In this document: positions 32,976-44,669 of the stretch, one piece after another
Layout of the letters: every line of letters starts with the position of its first letter
Numbering within the stretch: the stretch's first letter is position 1
Source: Coenobita brevimanus
Lineage: Eukaryota; Arthropoda; Malacostraca; Decapoda; Coenobitidae
DNA length: 64,000 bases
NCBI GenBank assembly: GCA_032717465.1
Contig: JAVRFU010000165.1
Coordinates: forward strand, 184,767-248,766
Direction of reading: 5' to 3'
Program-made: the position numbers and the translations under genes
The notes under the pieces: generated by a model
Told to the model about the DNA's origin: nothing
Seen by the model: the letters and a program-made list of their open reading frames with translations, nothing else
The model's database searches: none

Positions 32976-35900
32976 CTGATGCAAACTAAGGCCATACTTG
33001 AAATAAAGAAATATTAAGGAGAAAGATAAGGTGTAATATGCATACCTTAATTGCAGAGAAAAATGTACTGTATTATGAAATCTCCAGAGCCATTCAAAAT
33101 ATGGCCCTTAGTGTAATGGTTATGTGTAATGATTTGTACAATATCCTGACCATTACCCCTGTACTGCACCAATACACCCACAACATTTGGGTTATGGAGG
33201 CACTTGTATCACACCTATCAACAGCCTTACCCTTCTCTACATACACACTTGTATACATCTTGGCAGTTCACATCACTACACATGCACACACACAAATGCT
33301 CATCACAACCATACACAATAGACCTGGCTCACTTACTTGTACATCCCCCTACCTTTACATAATACATCCCTCACTTCCTGGTACCTTTGTCGTAAATTGT
33401 TTCTGAAGCCCTATCCACTCGGTTATTGTCGGGTGTCAGTAACTGAACATAATGAGCCCATAATTAGCTAGTGAGCAATCATAACGAGTCCACACTAGAA
33501 CATCTCGCTCATCCGCACATAACTTAGTGACAACAAAATTACTCTCTTGTGGCTCTATAAACAACAGGATGCTGCTGTGGGGTTCAAATAAATATGTCAA
33601 TAAAAAATAAATCAACAAAAATCCCAATATCAAGAATGACACTGAGGTTGAAGTACGTCACCAATATGGAATGGAAGAAAAAGCAATTGGACCGGAGATG
33701 TGGAATTAGTGAGCTGATTAAAAAAATAATAATAATAATACAGTATAATAAATAAATAAATCAATAAAGTGAGGTGGTAGGGCTACAGAGGTACATAGTA
33801 TCTGGTACAAACACATAAATACACAAACCTATACAAGCCATATCTACATCACAACTTTTAACTCCCTCACTCCAATAATATTCATATTTTATTGTTGCTA
33901 CCGTACTTTCAGAGGTTTGAATTAAGTTTGGCTGAGACTTTTCACACTGGATGGGTTAAGTGGGGCTTGCAATAACCTTTTCAATATGAGAGGCCTTTCT
34001 TAATATGAATTTGGAAGTAGCAAGACTAATTTTAACTAACTGATCATCACTGAGTTGTCTTTATCTGTGGCAGTGCGTATGCACCTCTAGATCCTACTAG
34101 ATATTTTGAACTTTTCTACAAGTTAGCTAGTCAGATCACCAAATATTTTCATGACTCAGAGGCAAATATCTCTTGCCTCTTTCAGGTTTAGAATTTTGTA
34201 GAATCAACTGCATTTTTTTTTTTTTTTTTTTTTAATAGGTAAATTTTGCACTGTTCAACCAAAGTGAAAATTCAAACTGTCACTTTACCTAGTTCCAGAC
34301 TGTGTTATTAGGGTAAAATATTTAAATTTTCTGTTGTGTGTTTTGTCTGATGTGAATGTACTCAGTGCAAGAAGACTACAGGTGTTGCTAAAAATAAGGC
34401 TTGTGGAATTTAAAGAATGGCTTGCCAGTGTTTATAAGATTTAGAGCATACTGTGAGTTAACTGTACTCAACCATATTAATTTTAGGTCAAACAAAATGA
34501 ATAACAGGACATGCTGCAGGTTGTACACGAGTGACTACATCATTACTGTAAAGGAATTCAAAAGAGTTACCAGTACTGCACTGTGACTAATCCCTTCAGC
34601 CTAACAACTGCTCTGATATTTTACTTTTACTAACCTCCAGACCATTATATTTAATACAGAAGATATTTTTAAAACTTGGGGGGGTTCAATATCAGACAAA
34701 TTACCTTCTTCTCAGCTAAAGATCCGCCCTATACTGAATAAAATTATCTGGTGGTCGTGTGCTTAGAATACAAAATGCTATCACGTTGAAGGGGTTAACT
34801 GATGAGAACCCACTTTACTGACTGGCAAAAGTATGCAGACCCAAGAGCCATTCTTTCTGCACACTCTCTACACACACTTTAGCTGGAGGGTAATAAAGGA
34901 CAAGACCCTATACCTAATGCATACTTATCTAAAGTTAACACCATCAATGCAGATGGCTGTTATTTTACTCTTACTATCTCCAAGTGATTTTATTTAGCTC
35001 AGGAATGATGTTTCAACCTGGGGACACAGATATAGCCTACAATAACCCTATACAACTAAGGTTCTTAAGCTAAATGAAACTGTTCAGCAGCCACAATAAT
35101 AAAACGTACATTGTTCTGCCCTACCTCACCACATCCTAGGGTTGGAAAAGAGGTTTAGATGATGATGAGGATGAATTATTTAACCGAGTCCAACTGTGAA
35201 GTGTTTGGCAGCTCCTGGATATGTAAACAATCTCACACACTACTTAAGCAACAGAAAATTAATGAATATACCCCAAGCCATTTGTAACTCAGTGTACACC
35301 TTGCTCATACGTTACTCCTGAGAGGCGTAGTGTTGGTGCTGATACTGTCAATACCTGCAATGTATGGTGAGCAACTGTGCTGGTGTGTGTACGGTAGTGT
35401 ATGGAAGGAGCGTACTTGGAATACCCTGATATAGTATTAATGATACTCCTGTAATATAAAAAAAATACTGGTGAAGCACTTAGAAATAACTGAGTATAAA
35501 ACCAAACACAACATACTTAGTTTCTACTCAACTAGGTCAAATTTTTATAACTTATATTGTACTTATTTCTGCTTCCACATGTTTTTTCCTGACTGTAAGT
35601 CTGTGTGTGCCAAAGACAAAATGCATAATAAAGGTCATTGTGACTACATGACTCTTTCTTATCCTATTTTTTTACAGGTAATGAGAGCACTATTTTACAG
35701 CCTAACACTGGTTTATATTTCATACATACATACATTACTGTACACCATTAATATCAATATTCATCATGAGCCCGGGGCTAGGCAGAAAAGTTCTGGTAAT
35801 CTGAAAATTTGTACTTATCAAGAAGTCATGATGGAAATGGCAAAGATGAAAAACATCACTGTTTAAAACAGCATTATTTTTCACGTCATTTGCTTAGTTC

Positions 35901-36023
35901 ATATGATGCACGTTTTTATACTGGCATAGAGTACTTTATGTGTGTTCAACTTTTGTGATTCTCTTTTTCAGTGACAAATAAAAGGTACCATATCCAGTCT
36001 TTCCTTTACATGCAAAGCCCCAC
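32976..36023. other. Intergenic or intronic stretch
   Basis: AT-rich, with a T run at 34210-34231, two GAATAAAATY core copies (about 34731-34757, and reversed near 34985), and scattered AATAAT repeats near 33725. No gene is supported. Confidence 0.5.
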
Positions 36024-36182
36024 ATCCACTGCGAGGCTGGACTGCACTGAATTAGGTCTGGCTTACGGAAAACAAGTCTACAGTATTCATTACATGCCAA
36101 TTCTTCCACCAGTTCTGAGGTTGGACTATGTGGAATTTGTTTTGACTAGTGGGAAACAAATCTGTAGTGTCCTTCATTGACT
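36024..36182. repeat. Degenerate direct repeat, two units
   Basis: Two units of about 75 bases share GAGG(C/T)TGGACT, GGAAAACAAGTCTACAGT versus GGGAAACAAATCTGTAGT, and a final TTCATT. No function is suggested. The region would lie in the 3' flank of MRPS10. Confidence 0.6.
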
Positions 36183-36501
36183 TTCATGCTGCCTGATGTA
36201 AGCCAAGTCGAATGGGGCCCAGTAAATCTCACAACCACCTACACACACCTCTGCTCATAAATGCTCAAAAGCCTTTACTGCTTTTGCTGAGTACCTGTAC
36301 TTCAGCACAAATTACATTAGGTAATCTTGTACAATACAATCTACTAAATCCACAAAACTGTCTGAACATAGTGGTTACCGGTTAGGCAAAAGAGCAATGG
36401 CCAAAGTTGAAAACATGACAGGATGAAGGACTAAAACAACAACAACTATATATACATTACTAACCTACTGATGAAGCAGTGATGATGCAGGCGTCTGATG
36501 A

Positions 36502-36558
36502 TCAAACCGACACTTCTGATGATGGTTTGACATGTTGGGGAAGCTTCTGGAGTTCATG
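36502..36558 (-). CDS. MRPS10: MRPS10 last coding exon
   Basis: The acceptor ATCATCCACAG precedes CATGAACTCCAG, phase 0, matching the phase-0 donor at 42457. The protein end is HELQKLPQHVKPSSEVSV followed by TGA (36502-36504). The ELQxLPxHVK pattern is the expected C-terminal region of uS10m. The intron between this exon and the previous one is 5.9 kb, of which 4.9 kb is the Copia element. Confidence 0.85.
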   Translation of the reverse strand, partial: HELQKLPQHVKPSSEVSV

Positions 36559-36874
36559 CTGTGGATGATACACTCATTAGCAAAGCAAAAACTATTCAAT
36601 ATTAGGCAATGTCAGCATTAAAAATAAATTACTTGACTGCAATCCAATACACTGATGTTAGTAACAAACCATACAAAGTATGGCTGTATGCACAAGTTAG
36701 AGTAAGCACTTCACTCATGCATTAGAAATGATTCTGCTAATTTAGTGCATTCTGGTATGTATTGTTTACTGGCTTCACTTCATAACTCTAAAGTTCATGA
36801 CATGGCACCTGACGCTCCATAGCTATGCACTCCAATGCCCAGCAATTTCATTACCAAATAATATTTTCTTACAC

Positions 36875-36989
36875 GACAGATGGGAGCACCCATCATCCAC
36901 TCACTCAGTGACGTACTGCCTTCGGGTCTCTCTACACTACGTGACAGGCCAAATGGTTTCTTGTGAACCAAGAAACCATTTACAATGTT
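36875..36989 (+). repeat. Head of the LINE-A-leader SINE-like element
   Basis: It begins with CCCATCATCCACTCACT and includes CCAAATGGTTTCTTGTG and AAACCATTTACAATG, as in the full copy at 57858-58219. It lacks the rest and runs into a LINE C fragment. Confidence 0.65.
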
Positions 36990-37129
36990 GGGTTGGGTAG
37001 TGCCTCGCTATGCAGTCCCTTATCCCTGGGGTCACACTCAATTACCTCATCCCCGGTCTTTTTCGGTCTGCCTCTTACAACCCTACATCAGATGTTCACT
37101 CTTCTCACCTTCCCCACTCAACTGTCATT
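36990..37129 (-). mobile_element. LINE C fragment, left of Copia
   Basis: It matches LINE C 17995-18110 (CAGTCCCTTA, GGTCACACT, CTTCTCACCTTCC). It continues at 41997-42112 without loss once the Copia element and one TCATT are removed. Confidence 0.8.
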
Positions 37130-37300
37130 TGTTAAGTTAATGTCGCATCTCTGCCTTCATTTGTTTTGTTTTGTTTTTGTTTTGGGTGCTGGCAACGGTG
37201 GGCGCTGCATGGCGGCGGTTATGTGGAGCTGTCATATTAAAGAGGATAATGTGCTGCTGTGTCTCCTTGTTACCTCTGCTGACTATGAGCAATTTCATCA
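37130..37300 (+). repeat. Copia 5' LTR
   Basis: 171 bases, TG...CA ends, identical to the 3' LTR but for one base. It should hold the promoter and the RNA 5' end. Confidence 0.95.
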
Positions 37301-37302
37301 AA

Positions 37303-37315
37303 TGGTAGCAGAGCG
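37303..37315 (+). promoter_or_regulatory. Copia primer-binding site
   Basis: TGGTAGCAGAGCG starts two bases after the 5' LTR and matches the initiator-methionine tRNA type of site used by many Copia elements. Confidence 0.8.
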
Positions 37316-37374
37316 TAGTTGGGTCAGCAGAGGTGATCTGTATATTTAAAGAAGACCGAGATACGACTGAGAAG

Positions 37375-38574
37375 ATGAGTGGCCAAGCTGGGAAGTGTGT
37401 TCCACCTGTTTTTGGTGGGGACAAGAGTTATGAGAGGTGGAAAACCGAACTGGAAGCTTGGCAGATAGTGACAACTATACCTCCTAAGAAACAAGCTTTA
37501 AGTGTTGCCCTGTCCTTTCTGGAGGGCAGTGAGGTAAGGGACAGAGTTTTTAGTGAAGTTAATATCCAAGACTTGAATTGTGAAGATGGTATGACTAAAC
37601 TGCTACAAAGTCTTGATAAGTGGTACATGAAGGATAAATTAACCAGTGCTTATGATTCTTGGTCTGAATTTGATACTTTCCGGATAAGTGAGAGCAGCAG
37701 CATAGAGGCCTACATAACTGAGTTTGAAAAACGGCACAAGAAACTATCAAAGCATGGCATTATCATTCCTAACTGTAGCCTAGCATTTAAATTACATGAC
37801 CGTGCAGGCCTATCAAATAGAGACAAGCAATTAGCTTTAACAGCAGTGGATTACAGTAAGCCAGATACTATGTTTCAACAAATGGTAGAAGCTCTCAGAA
37901 AATTCTTCGGGATTAAGTCTGTACCTGCATCGAGTGCTGCACAAGAAAGTTCCCAAGCTCATTCTGGCATCACCATAAAGACAGAGCCAGTGTATGTTGC
38001 TGAGGAAGTGAATTTTATGGACAAAGGGAGATACAAGAGGAATGGTAACGGCACTGGCGGAGGAAACAACAACACCACAAGAGGACATAGACCTAGCTAC
38101 AGGAATTTTGTGAGAGGAACTGAAAAGGGTACACGAAAGAACCCAGTGGACTCAAGAGGTAATGTTACGCGATGTCATATATGTAGATCTGAGTATCATG
38201 ATGCAAATAAATGTACAAACAGAGAGAAAAAGGTATATGAAGCAAAGGTAGAGTCACTTCCTGAATGTGGACCTAAAGACGAGGATGAATTGTACCTAAC
38301 ATGTGGAAGTGGGTCCTGTGATGAAATGAGAAATTTAGTTGGTGACACCTTCAACTGTGCTGTATTGGATTCTGCATGTTCATCTACTGTTTGTGGGGTG
38401 GATTGGCTACAGAGTTACTTAGATTCACTGCCTGATGACAAACGTATGAAAGTTCATGAAGAAAATAGTGGAGCTACCTTTAAATTTGGTGATGGTGTAG
38501 TTGTTCCCTCTTTAAAGAAGGTTACATTTCCATGTGTTTTGGCAGGTTTCCATTGTAAAATTAATCTGATGTAG
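37375..38574 (+). pseudogene. Copia gag and start of protease
   Basis: The likely start is ATG 37375 (MSGQAGKCVPP). A UBN2-type gag follows, and then a CCHC zinc knuckle at about 38173-38214 (CHICRSEYHDANKC). The protease begins at about 38360 with VLDSACSSTVCG, a DSA form of the aspartic site. The frame stops at TAG 38572-38574, but the protein continues one base back in the frame that follows, so one base appears lost in the protease. Confidence 0.9.
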
Positions 38575-39872
38575 TAGAATGTGACATACCTCTCCTATTT
38601 GGTAAGCCATCAATGAAAAGAGCTAAAGTTAAGTTAGATGTTGAAAATGACTGTGCAGTTGTGCTAGGTAAGAGCATTAAGTTACAATGTACTGTCTCGG
38701 GTCATTATTGTATTCCAATCACAGAGAACAATTCCAGTGATGTAAAGCAAGTCATGTTCACTGTAGGTTCAGATAAGAAAGAAAAAAAGAAGTGTGTGTT
38801 GAAGTTGCACAAACAGTTTGCCCATCCCTCTGTAAAACGTCTAAGTCAGTTATTGAAGGACGCTGGGGTACAGGATACAGACTATTTCAGATTAGTGAAG
38901 GAAATAACTGATGATTGCAATATTTGTAGGAAGTATAAGAAAACCCCTTCTAGGCCTGTGGTGAGTTTACCTTTAGCCAGAGATTTTAATGAGGTTGTGG
39001 CCATAGATTTAAAAGAGTGGAAGAAAGGGAAAGTATACTTCTTGCACCTTGTTGATGTTGCCACACGATACAGTAGGTCTGTAATTATACATGCTAAGAG
39101 GAGGAAGACGATCATTGATAAAGTTGTAGAAATGTGGATAGGAACTGGTATAGGTTCACCAGACCAATTTTTGGCTGATAATGGAGGAGAATTTGCCAAT
39201 GAGGAGTTTTCTGACATGTGTGAGAACTTAAATATTAGAGTGATGCACACAGCTGCAGAGAGTCCATTTAGCAATGGACTCTGTGAGAGGAACCATGCAG
39301 TAATTGATGAGATGGTGAGGAAAATAATAGCTGATCAACCCACATGTCCTCTACACATAGCACTTGCTTGGGCTGTAAATGCTAAAAATTGTTTGCAGAT
39401 GGTGGGGGGTTACAGTCCGTATCAATTGGTTTTTGGCAGAAACCCTAAGCTCCCTAATGTCATGAATGATTCATTACCAGCTCTGGAAGGCACAACAATA
39501 AGTGAAACACTTGGTAAGCACCTGAATGCTCTTCATACAAGTCGCCAGGCATTTATAAGGGCTGAGACTTCAGAAAGAATAAGACGTGCATTAAGGCATC
39601 AGGTTAGGCCTGTTGGAAGGACCTTCCAGAATGGAGAGCTTGTGTATTTCAAAAGAGAGAGTGATAATGAATGGAAGGGACCTGGTACAGTAATAGGTCA
39701 GGAAGGTAAAACTGTCATCATTAAACATGGAAGTTATATTGTAAAGGTACATGTAACAAGAGTTACGGAAATGAAGTATGATATGAGCACTGATATTGAG
39801 AATGGTAAAGAGAGGCTTTTAGGTGAAGTAAGAAGTAGGTCAAATAATGATGATATTTGTACCTTAAAATAA
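38571..39872 (+). pseudogene. Copia end of protease and integrase
   Basis: The frame resumes with VVECDIPLLFGKPSMKRAKV. The pre-integrase zinc site is H...H...CNIC (about 38807-38934). The DDE core is: Asp in VVAIDLKEWK, Asp in QFLADNGGEFAN and Glu in NGLCERNHAV. The frame ends at TAA 39870-39872, again by a single-base shift in an A-rich run. Confidence 0.92.
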
Positions 39873-41763
39873 TAATGTCACTGGAACTGTTCATGACGTA
39901 GATGACGATGAAGCTGATGAGAGCACCTCAGATGATAATGAGATCATAGAGGACATACACAGGAAAGACACTGAACAGGATTCTCTCTCAATTAGATCTG
40001 TTAGCATTCCAAAAGTAGGACAGAGAGTGAGGTACAGACCTGTTGACTCTGATGAATGGAGAGTAGCTACTATTTTAAGTCGTGCGGGTAAGGCAACAGG
40101 AATGTACAAAAACTGGTTCAATATTCAGGATGATGGTTGTGCGCCTAAGTCAATAGACTGGGCTTTAGGGGTGAAACAGTGGCAGGAGGAATCCTCCATT
40201 CCACCACAAGAGAAGGCTAATGAACCATTGACTCTAGACACCAATGAAGTATTCCTATCTGATGCTAGGCAAAGTGATGTTGATGTGCTAAGAGCAAAAC
40301 AAAGAGAGTTAGAGAACTGGCAAAAATTTAAAGTGTATGAGGAAGTACCAGACAGAGGTCAACAATCATTGTCTGTGAGGTGGGTGTGTACTGAGAAAAA
40401 TGTAAATGGTAAACAACAGGTAAAAGCTAGACTTGTGGCACGTGGATTTGAGGAATCCCACCACATTAGGACAGATTCCCCCACTGGAGGCAAAGAGATT
40501 TTGAGAATATTTTTGTCACTTATGGCTTCTATGAACTGGAAATGTAACTCCATTGATATCAAAGCTGCTTTTCTCCAAGGAGATAATTTTGAAAGAGAGG
40601 TATTTTTGAGGCCACCAAAAGAAGCTGTTTGTTCTGAGAAGGTTCTGTGGAAGCTCAACAAATGTGTTTATGGATTGAATGATGCAGCAAGGGTATGGTA
40701 TTTCACAGTCAAAACATTACTCATAAAACTGGGATGTACTCAACTGAAGGCAGATCCAGATGGATTTTATTGGTATCATGAATGTGAACTGTCAGGTGTT
40801 TTTCTAATGCATGTAGATGATTTTATATGGGGTGGAACTGAAGTGTTAAGAGATCATGTAATTGCCAAGATTAAGTCAGAGTTTCAGGTAGGAATGGAAA
40901 CATCTGGTGTTTTCAAATATATGGGTCTAGAAGTGAAACAAGATGATAGTGGAATAACCTTGAGTCAAAATGAGTATCTTAAGAATGTAAAACCTATACC
41001 TGTCAATGTCACTTGAGGCTGTAATAAGATGGAATATTGTAATGCAATAGAGCAGGAAAATCTTAGAAGTCTAGTTGGTCAGATTGGATGGTTGAGTACA
41101 AATACTAGACCTGATGTGAGTTATGATGTGCTTGACATGAGTTGTGTTCTGAACCATCCCAAGGTAGATAATGTGATCCAAGCCAACAAGTGTTTGAGAA
41201 AAACAGAAATGGTGGACTGTAGTTTAAAGTTTTCTCACTTAGGAGATTTGAACAAGATCAAGCTGGTAGCCTTTAGTGATGCATCCCATGCTAGTTTGCC
41301 TGATGGATATTCAAGTGCTGAAGGGTTCATAATATTTCTTGTTGGAGAAGATGGTAAAAGTTGTCCACTTGCATGGGAGGCAAAGAAAATAAGAAGAGTA
41401 GTTAAAAGCACTTTGGCTGCTGAAACCCTTGCTGCATCAGATGCTGTAGATATGTGCTATTATTTGGGAAGTGTCCTGTCTGAAATCCTGTTTCATGAAC
41501 ATGAAAAGAATGTAATTCCTATTTGTTGCTATGTGGATAATCATTCTTTGGTTGAAAATGTTCACTCCATGAAAAATGTAAGTGAAAAGAGATTGAGAAT
41601 AGATTTAGCCACACTAAAACAGCTAATACAGGAAGGTTGTTTAAAGATGATTTGGGTTAGATCAGAATTGCAATTGTCTGATTGCCTTACAAAGAAAGGA
41701 GTGAATACTTTCAAATTGTTAAACATTTTGCAAAAGGGAGATCTTACTGACATAGGTATGTAA
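39868..41763 (+). pseudogene. Copia reverse transcriptase and RNase H, one stop
   Basis: After the second shift an acidic linker leads to the RT at about 40300: VRWVCTEKNVNGKQQVKARL, FLQGDNFEREVFLRPP, KCVYGLNDAARVWY, and the catalytic HVDD at about 40812-40823. TGA at 41014-41016 interrupts the frame, which continues with EYCNAIEQENLRSLVGQIGW. RNase H follows with LVAFSDASHASLPDG, STLAAETLAA and VRSELQLSDCLTKKG. The stop is at 41761-41763. Confidence 0.92.
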
Positions 41764-41802
41764 CTAAAGTTTGTGTCTTTTTGGAAAAGTTATTATTTTT
41801 TT

Positions 41803-41820
41803 AAAAGAAAGAAACGAGGG
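41803..41820 (+). promoter_or_regulatory. Probable Copia polypurine tract
   Basis: AAAAGAAAGAAACGAGGG lies five bases before the 3' LTR, where plus-strand DNA synthesis would start. Confidence 0.6.
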
Positions 41821-41825
41821 AATTC

Positions 41826-41996
41826 TGTTAAGTTAATGTCGCATCTCTGCCTTCATTTGTTTTGTTTTGTTTTTGTTTTGGGTGCTGGCAACGGTGGGCG
41901 CTGCATGGCGGCGGTTATGTGGAGCTGTCATATTAAAGAGGATAATGTGCTGCTGTGTCTCCTTGTTACCTCTGCTGACTATGAGCAAATTCATCA
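41826..41996 (+). repeat. Copia 3' LTR
   Basis: 171 bases, one difference from the 5' LTR, followed by the TCATT duplication. Confidence 0.95.
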
Positions 41997-42112
41997 TCAT
42001 TCTCCATCCACTCCCCATGCCCAAACCATCTCAATCCATCCCTCCTCATCACAACACCAATGCACTCCAGTCCCATCCTTCCTCTCAACTCTTCAATCAT
42101 AATCCCCCCACG
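41997..42112 (-). mobile_element. LINE C fragment, right of Copia
   Basis: It continues the LINE C match (CCCAAACCATCTCAATCCATC, CCTCATCACAACACCAAT, compare 18130-18215). Its N-terminal continuation is missing. Confidence 0.8.
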
Positions 42113-42456
42113 ACTAGAAGAAAATGACAAATCCCATTTTGCCTTCATCCAAGTGTAGGGACCTGAGATTAGGCTACCATTAATTCAGACCAGAGCCCCT
42201 GGTGCCTCAACATGACAGAAAAACCCCTGGCCATCTCCTGGACTTCAACCACAGCATATGCCACAATATGCTCTGACCAGGGCACTCTACTAATTGCACC
42301 ACCAGATGTAATTTACTTGGACTTGGTAGGTGGGAAAATGGGGACTTATTGCATAATGATTCCTGACCTTCAGCTCAGATGCACAATGTTCACAACCACC
42401 CTGGCTTTCATTCATCAAACATTCAAATTTCAACAATACGCTTAAATGGTTCTCAC

Positions 42457-42654
42457 CCTGGTAACTTTCATAGCGACACCCTCTGGAAGATTACGCTGGA
42501 TATACTCAAGGTAGGTGTAGCAGTAGACTGTGTGAGGCGCGGGAGTGATAAAGTGAGGAAATGGGTTCTGGCTTCATACTGCACTCGGTGTTTCTTGTGG
42601 ATGTGCACCGACTTCAGTAATGTCCACCGTTTTATGTGCTTTGTGGGCCAAGCT
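42457..42654 (-). CDS. MRPS10: MRPS10 exon with a one-base frameshift
   Basis: The acceptor TATATCTTTCACAG precedes AGCTTGGCC and takes the phase-2 codon left by 44530-44669. The sequence reads [20 protein letters not shown], the most conserved block of uS10m, then LTQSTA, and after a one-base shift [18 protein letters not shown]. The shift falls between 42518 and 42519, where one base seems missing in GCT-AC-ACC. The donor is AGG followed by GTGAGA, phase 0. The shift would destroy the protein: it is either a sequencing error or evidence that this copy is a pseudogene. Everything else in the exon is intact. Confidence 0.93.
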
Positions 42655-42864
42655 CTGTGAAAGATATAAGCTTTTAGACTGATTTATATTTTTCTCTATT
42701 GGGCTATAGAGTTACTTGTGGAAAGGCATACAGATATTTCTTAAACTATATTTCAGTTAAACAGGGAGGCTTGATCCTGCAGCTGGATACCTTCACATGG
42801 TGGAACTGACATAGCAAAAACTGCCTGGTTATTCAAACATTCTCAACTCCATCCCAATCCCCCT

Positions 42865-42975
42865 AAAAGAGGATGGTGAACTGTAAGAGAAATCCAGTTT
42901 CAATCTACAGTCCACCCAGATCACATTCAGATAAACCTGGGGTCACAAGTTCACAACAACAACAACAACAACACA
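42865..42975 (+). repeat. SINE-like repeat 2 with (CAA)7 tail
   Basis: The best copy of this repeat: CATTCAGATAAACCTGGGG and then CAACAACAACAACAACAAC. It aligns with 10860-10937 over about 80 bases. It lies in the MRPS10 intron. No RNA polymerase III boxes are clear. Confidence 0.6.
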
Positions 42976-43776
42976 GAGGATTCAACTTTTGTCTTATGGC
43001 TTACAGCCTTGGTGGGGAGAAGCTGAGTTTTCAAGTCTGTAATTACCATGTAAGGGGAGAATGTACAATTGCAGATGAAATTACCACTTCACTCTTTCGT
43101 CAAACAGTTAGGTGACCCCACCATAACATTCTGAAACTTTGCTGGGCACCACAGATTGCACCACTGGGTTTTAAAACTCACTGTTCACTAACCTCATTAT
43201 TTATCCTGCTGATTTATAGTATTGAACTGTATCAATATTTATGCCTATAATTCTACCTCAAGATTTCTTTCTCCTTGGCACAAAACAGATGCAACAGCCT
43301 TCTTAAACATTTTCCCACCCTATGTGAATGCAAAAAAACTGCTCTAAAATGATGGTGATACTGCCACAATTACAATGCTACTGAATAAGGTAGGTATAAG
43401 ACTAATCTACTGCCTATCTTTAGCTAACAACCTTTATCCACTACCCAGAAAATGTTACAAAGACAATGAAGGTGTGTAAAAATTAGTCACCAAGTCTCTA
43501 CGATTACATATTTTTTGTATTACAGTATTTCTTCTGCCTAAAGACATTTACATTCAGCTAGGGCAAGATTTAGGATGGGGGTTGGTAGAGATATGTTTAC
43601 CATGTTGAATAAAACCATCTGAAGGTAACAAGAACAAACTATAAAAGGACGAAGCCATATGGAAAGGTTACGTATAAATGAGGCTTGGGGTGGAAGACAA
43701 TGAAGTGGCCTTATGATTAACAGGAAGGAATGAGCCTAAGTAAAAGAGGGTCACAGTGTCAAGACAATGGGGACAT

Positions 43777-43778
<2 letters not shown>

Positions 43779-43819
<41 letters not shown>
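43779..43819. repeat. (GA)20 microsatellite
   Basis: Pure AG/GA dinucleotides inside the MRPS10 intron. Confidence 0.96.
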
Positions 43820-43822
<3 letters not shown>

Positions 43823-43997
43823 TGTGTGTTTAGGGGCTCTGAGTTTTGCTTCCTCATTCTCCAGTGTTTCTTTGGATGTTATTCATGGAAGTTGGTATTT
43901 ATCAACTTTTTATGTTCACCAAAGGATTGCTTAAAAAAAACTGCACTGATATTTTTGCAACTTAAGCACATATGACGTAGTTCATTTACATAATGTT

Positions 43998-44150
43998 TTT
44001 GACATATCAGATAGAGCCAGGATATCGGGGGCTTGAATGGTGAGCGAATCGAAGCGTGGCCCATTGGATCGGGCAAATTTGGCCTGTCTGGACGTTGTTA
44101 CTGTGCACTCTGCCCTAGGGTGGGAAAGGAGGTCTGGATGATGATGATGA
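43998..44150 (+). mobile_element. LINE A 3'-end fragment
   Basis: It matches the LINE A terminus (GGCCTGTCTGGACGTTG, CCCTAGGGTGGGAAAGGAGG, then GATGATGATGATGA). Only the last 150 bases are present. Confidence 0.88.
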
Positions 44151-44529
44151 CTGACCTTTTTTCCCACATGGCTAGGGTAAGGTATGATCCTTAACATAAT
44201 GGATGGATGGAGAAGCTGCAATGAATTATAAATGATATGAAATTGGAGATGCTATGGAACACTTGGAATGAGGAGATGCCAAGAGAGGGGTGGAAAAGTA
44301 GTAAGACCAACCCTCCACCCACCTATGTCTCTGTTATGCAATCTTCTCCTCCCCCATCAGGAGCACAGGGGCCTGGGATGGGCTAATTAATTTAGATAAT
44401 TAAAGCAAGAGTCATTATATCACTCACACTTGAATGGTATTCTGTATGCAATAAACCCCAACTACATCTCATATTTAAAGCCTGATGTGTCACATATGGT
44501 TAATAAGACAAAAAGTAGGTTGAACTAAC

Positions 44530-44669
44530 ATGTCCTGAACTGTACTTCCGAGGTGAGATGCAGCGGTGGAGAGGAAGGTGAGGTATGATGGTAGCACCGC
44601 TGGGTCATGTCCTCGGCACTCCACATCAATTACGCTATACAGACGGTCAGGCTCACCATCATCCACAAC
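44530..44669 (-). CDS. MRPS10: MRPS10 exon (start of the S10 domain)
   Basis: The acceptor is GATATTATTGCAG before GTTGTGGATGATGG. The 46 codons read GEPDRLYSVIDVECRGHDPA, then VLPSYLTFLSTAASHLG. The PDxLY, GHDxAVLxSY and AAxxLG pattern is that of mitochondrial uS10. The donor is GACAT followed by GTTAGT, phase 2, which fits the next exon exactly. uS10m is part of the small mitoribosomal subunit head, so a transit peptide should be encoded upstream. That exon, at higher coordinates, was not found. Confidence 0.92.

Larger units (their letters stand above)
37130..41996 (+). mobile_element. Copia LTR retrotransposon, complete, GalEa-like
   Basis: The two LTRs, 37130-37300 and 41826-41996, are each 171 bases and differ at one site (37293 T, 41989 A). 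They start TGTTAAG and end TCATCA. The flanking 5-bp duplication TCATT is exact (37125-37129, 41997-42001). Gene order is gag, protease, integrase, RT and RNase H, which is Copia. The RT motif MHVDDFIWGG and the very short LTRs point to the GalEa group known from crustaceans; the group call is inferred. One LTR difference implies a recent insertion. Confidence 0.96.
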
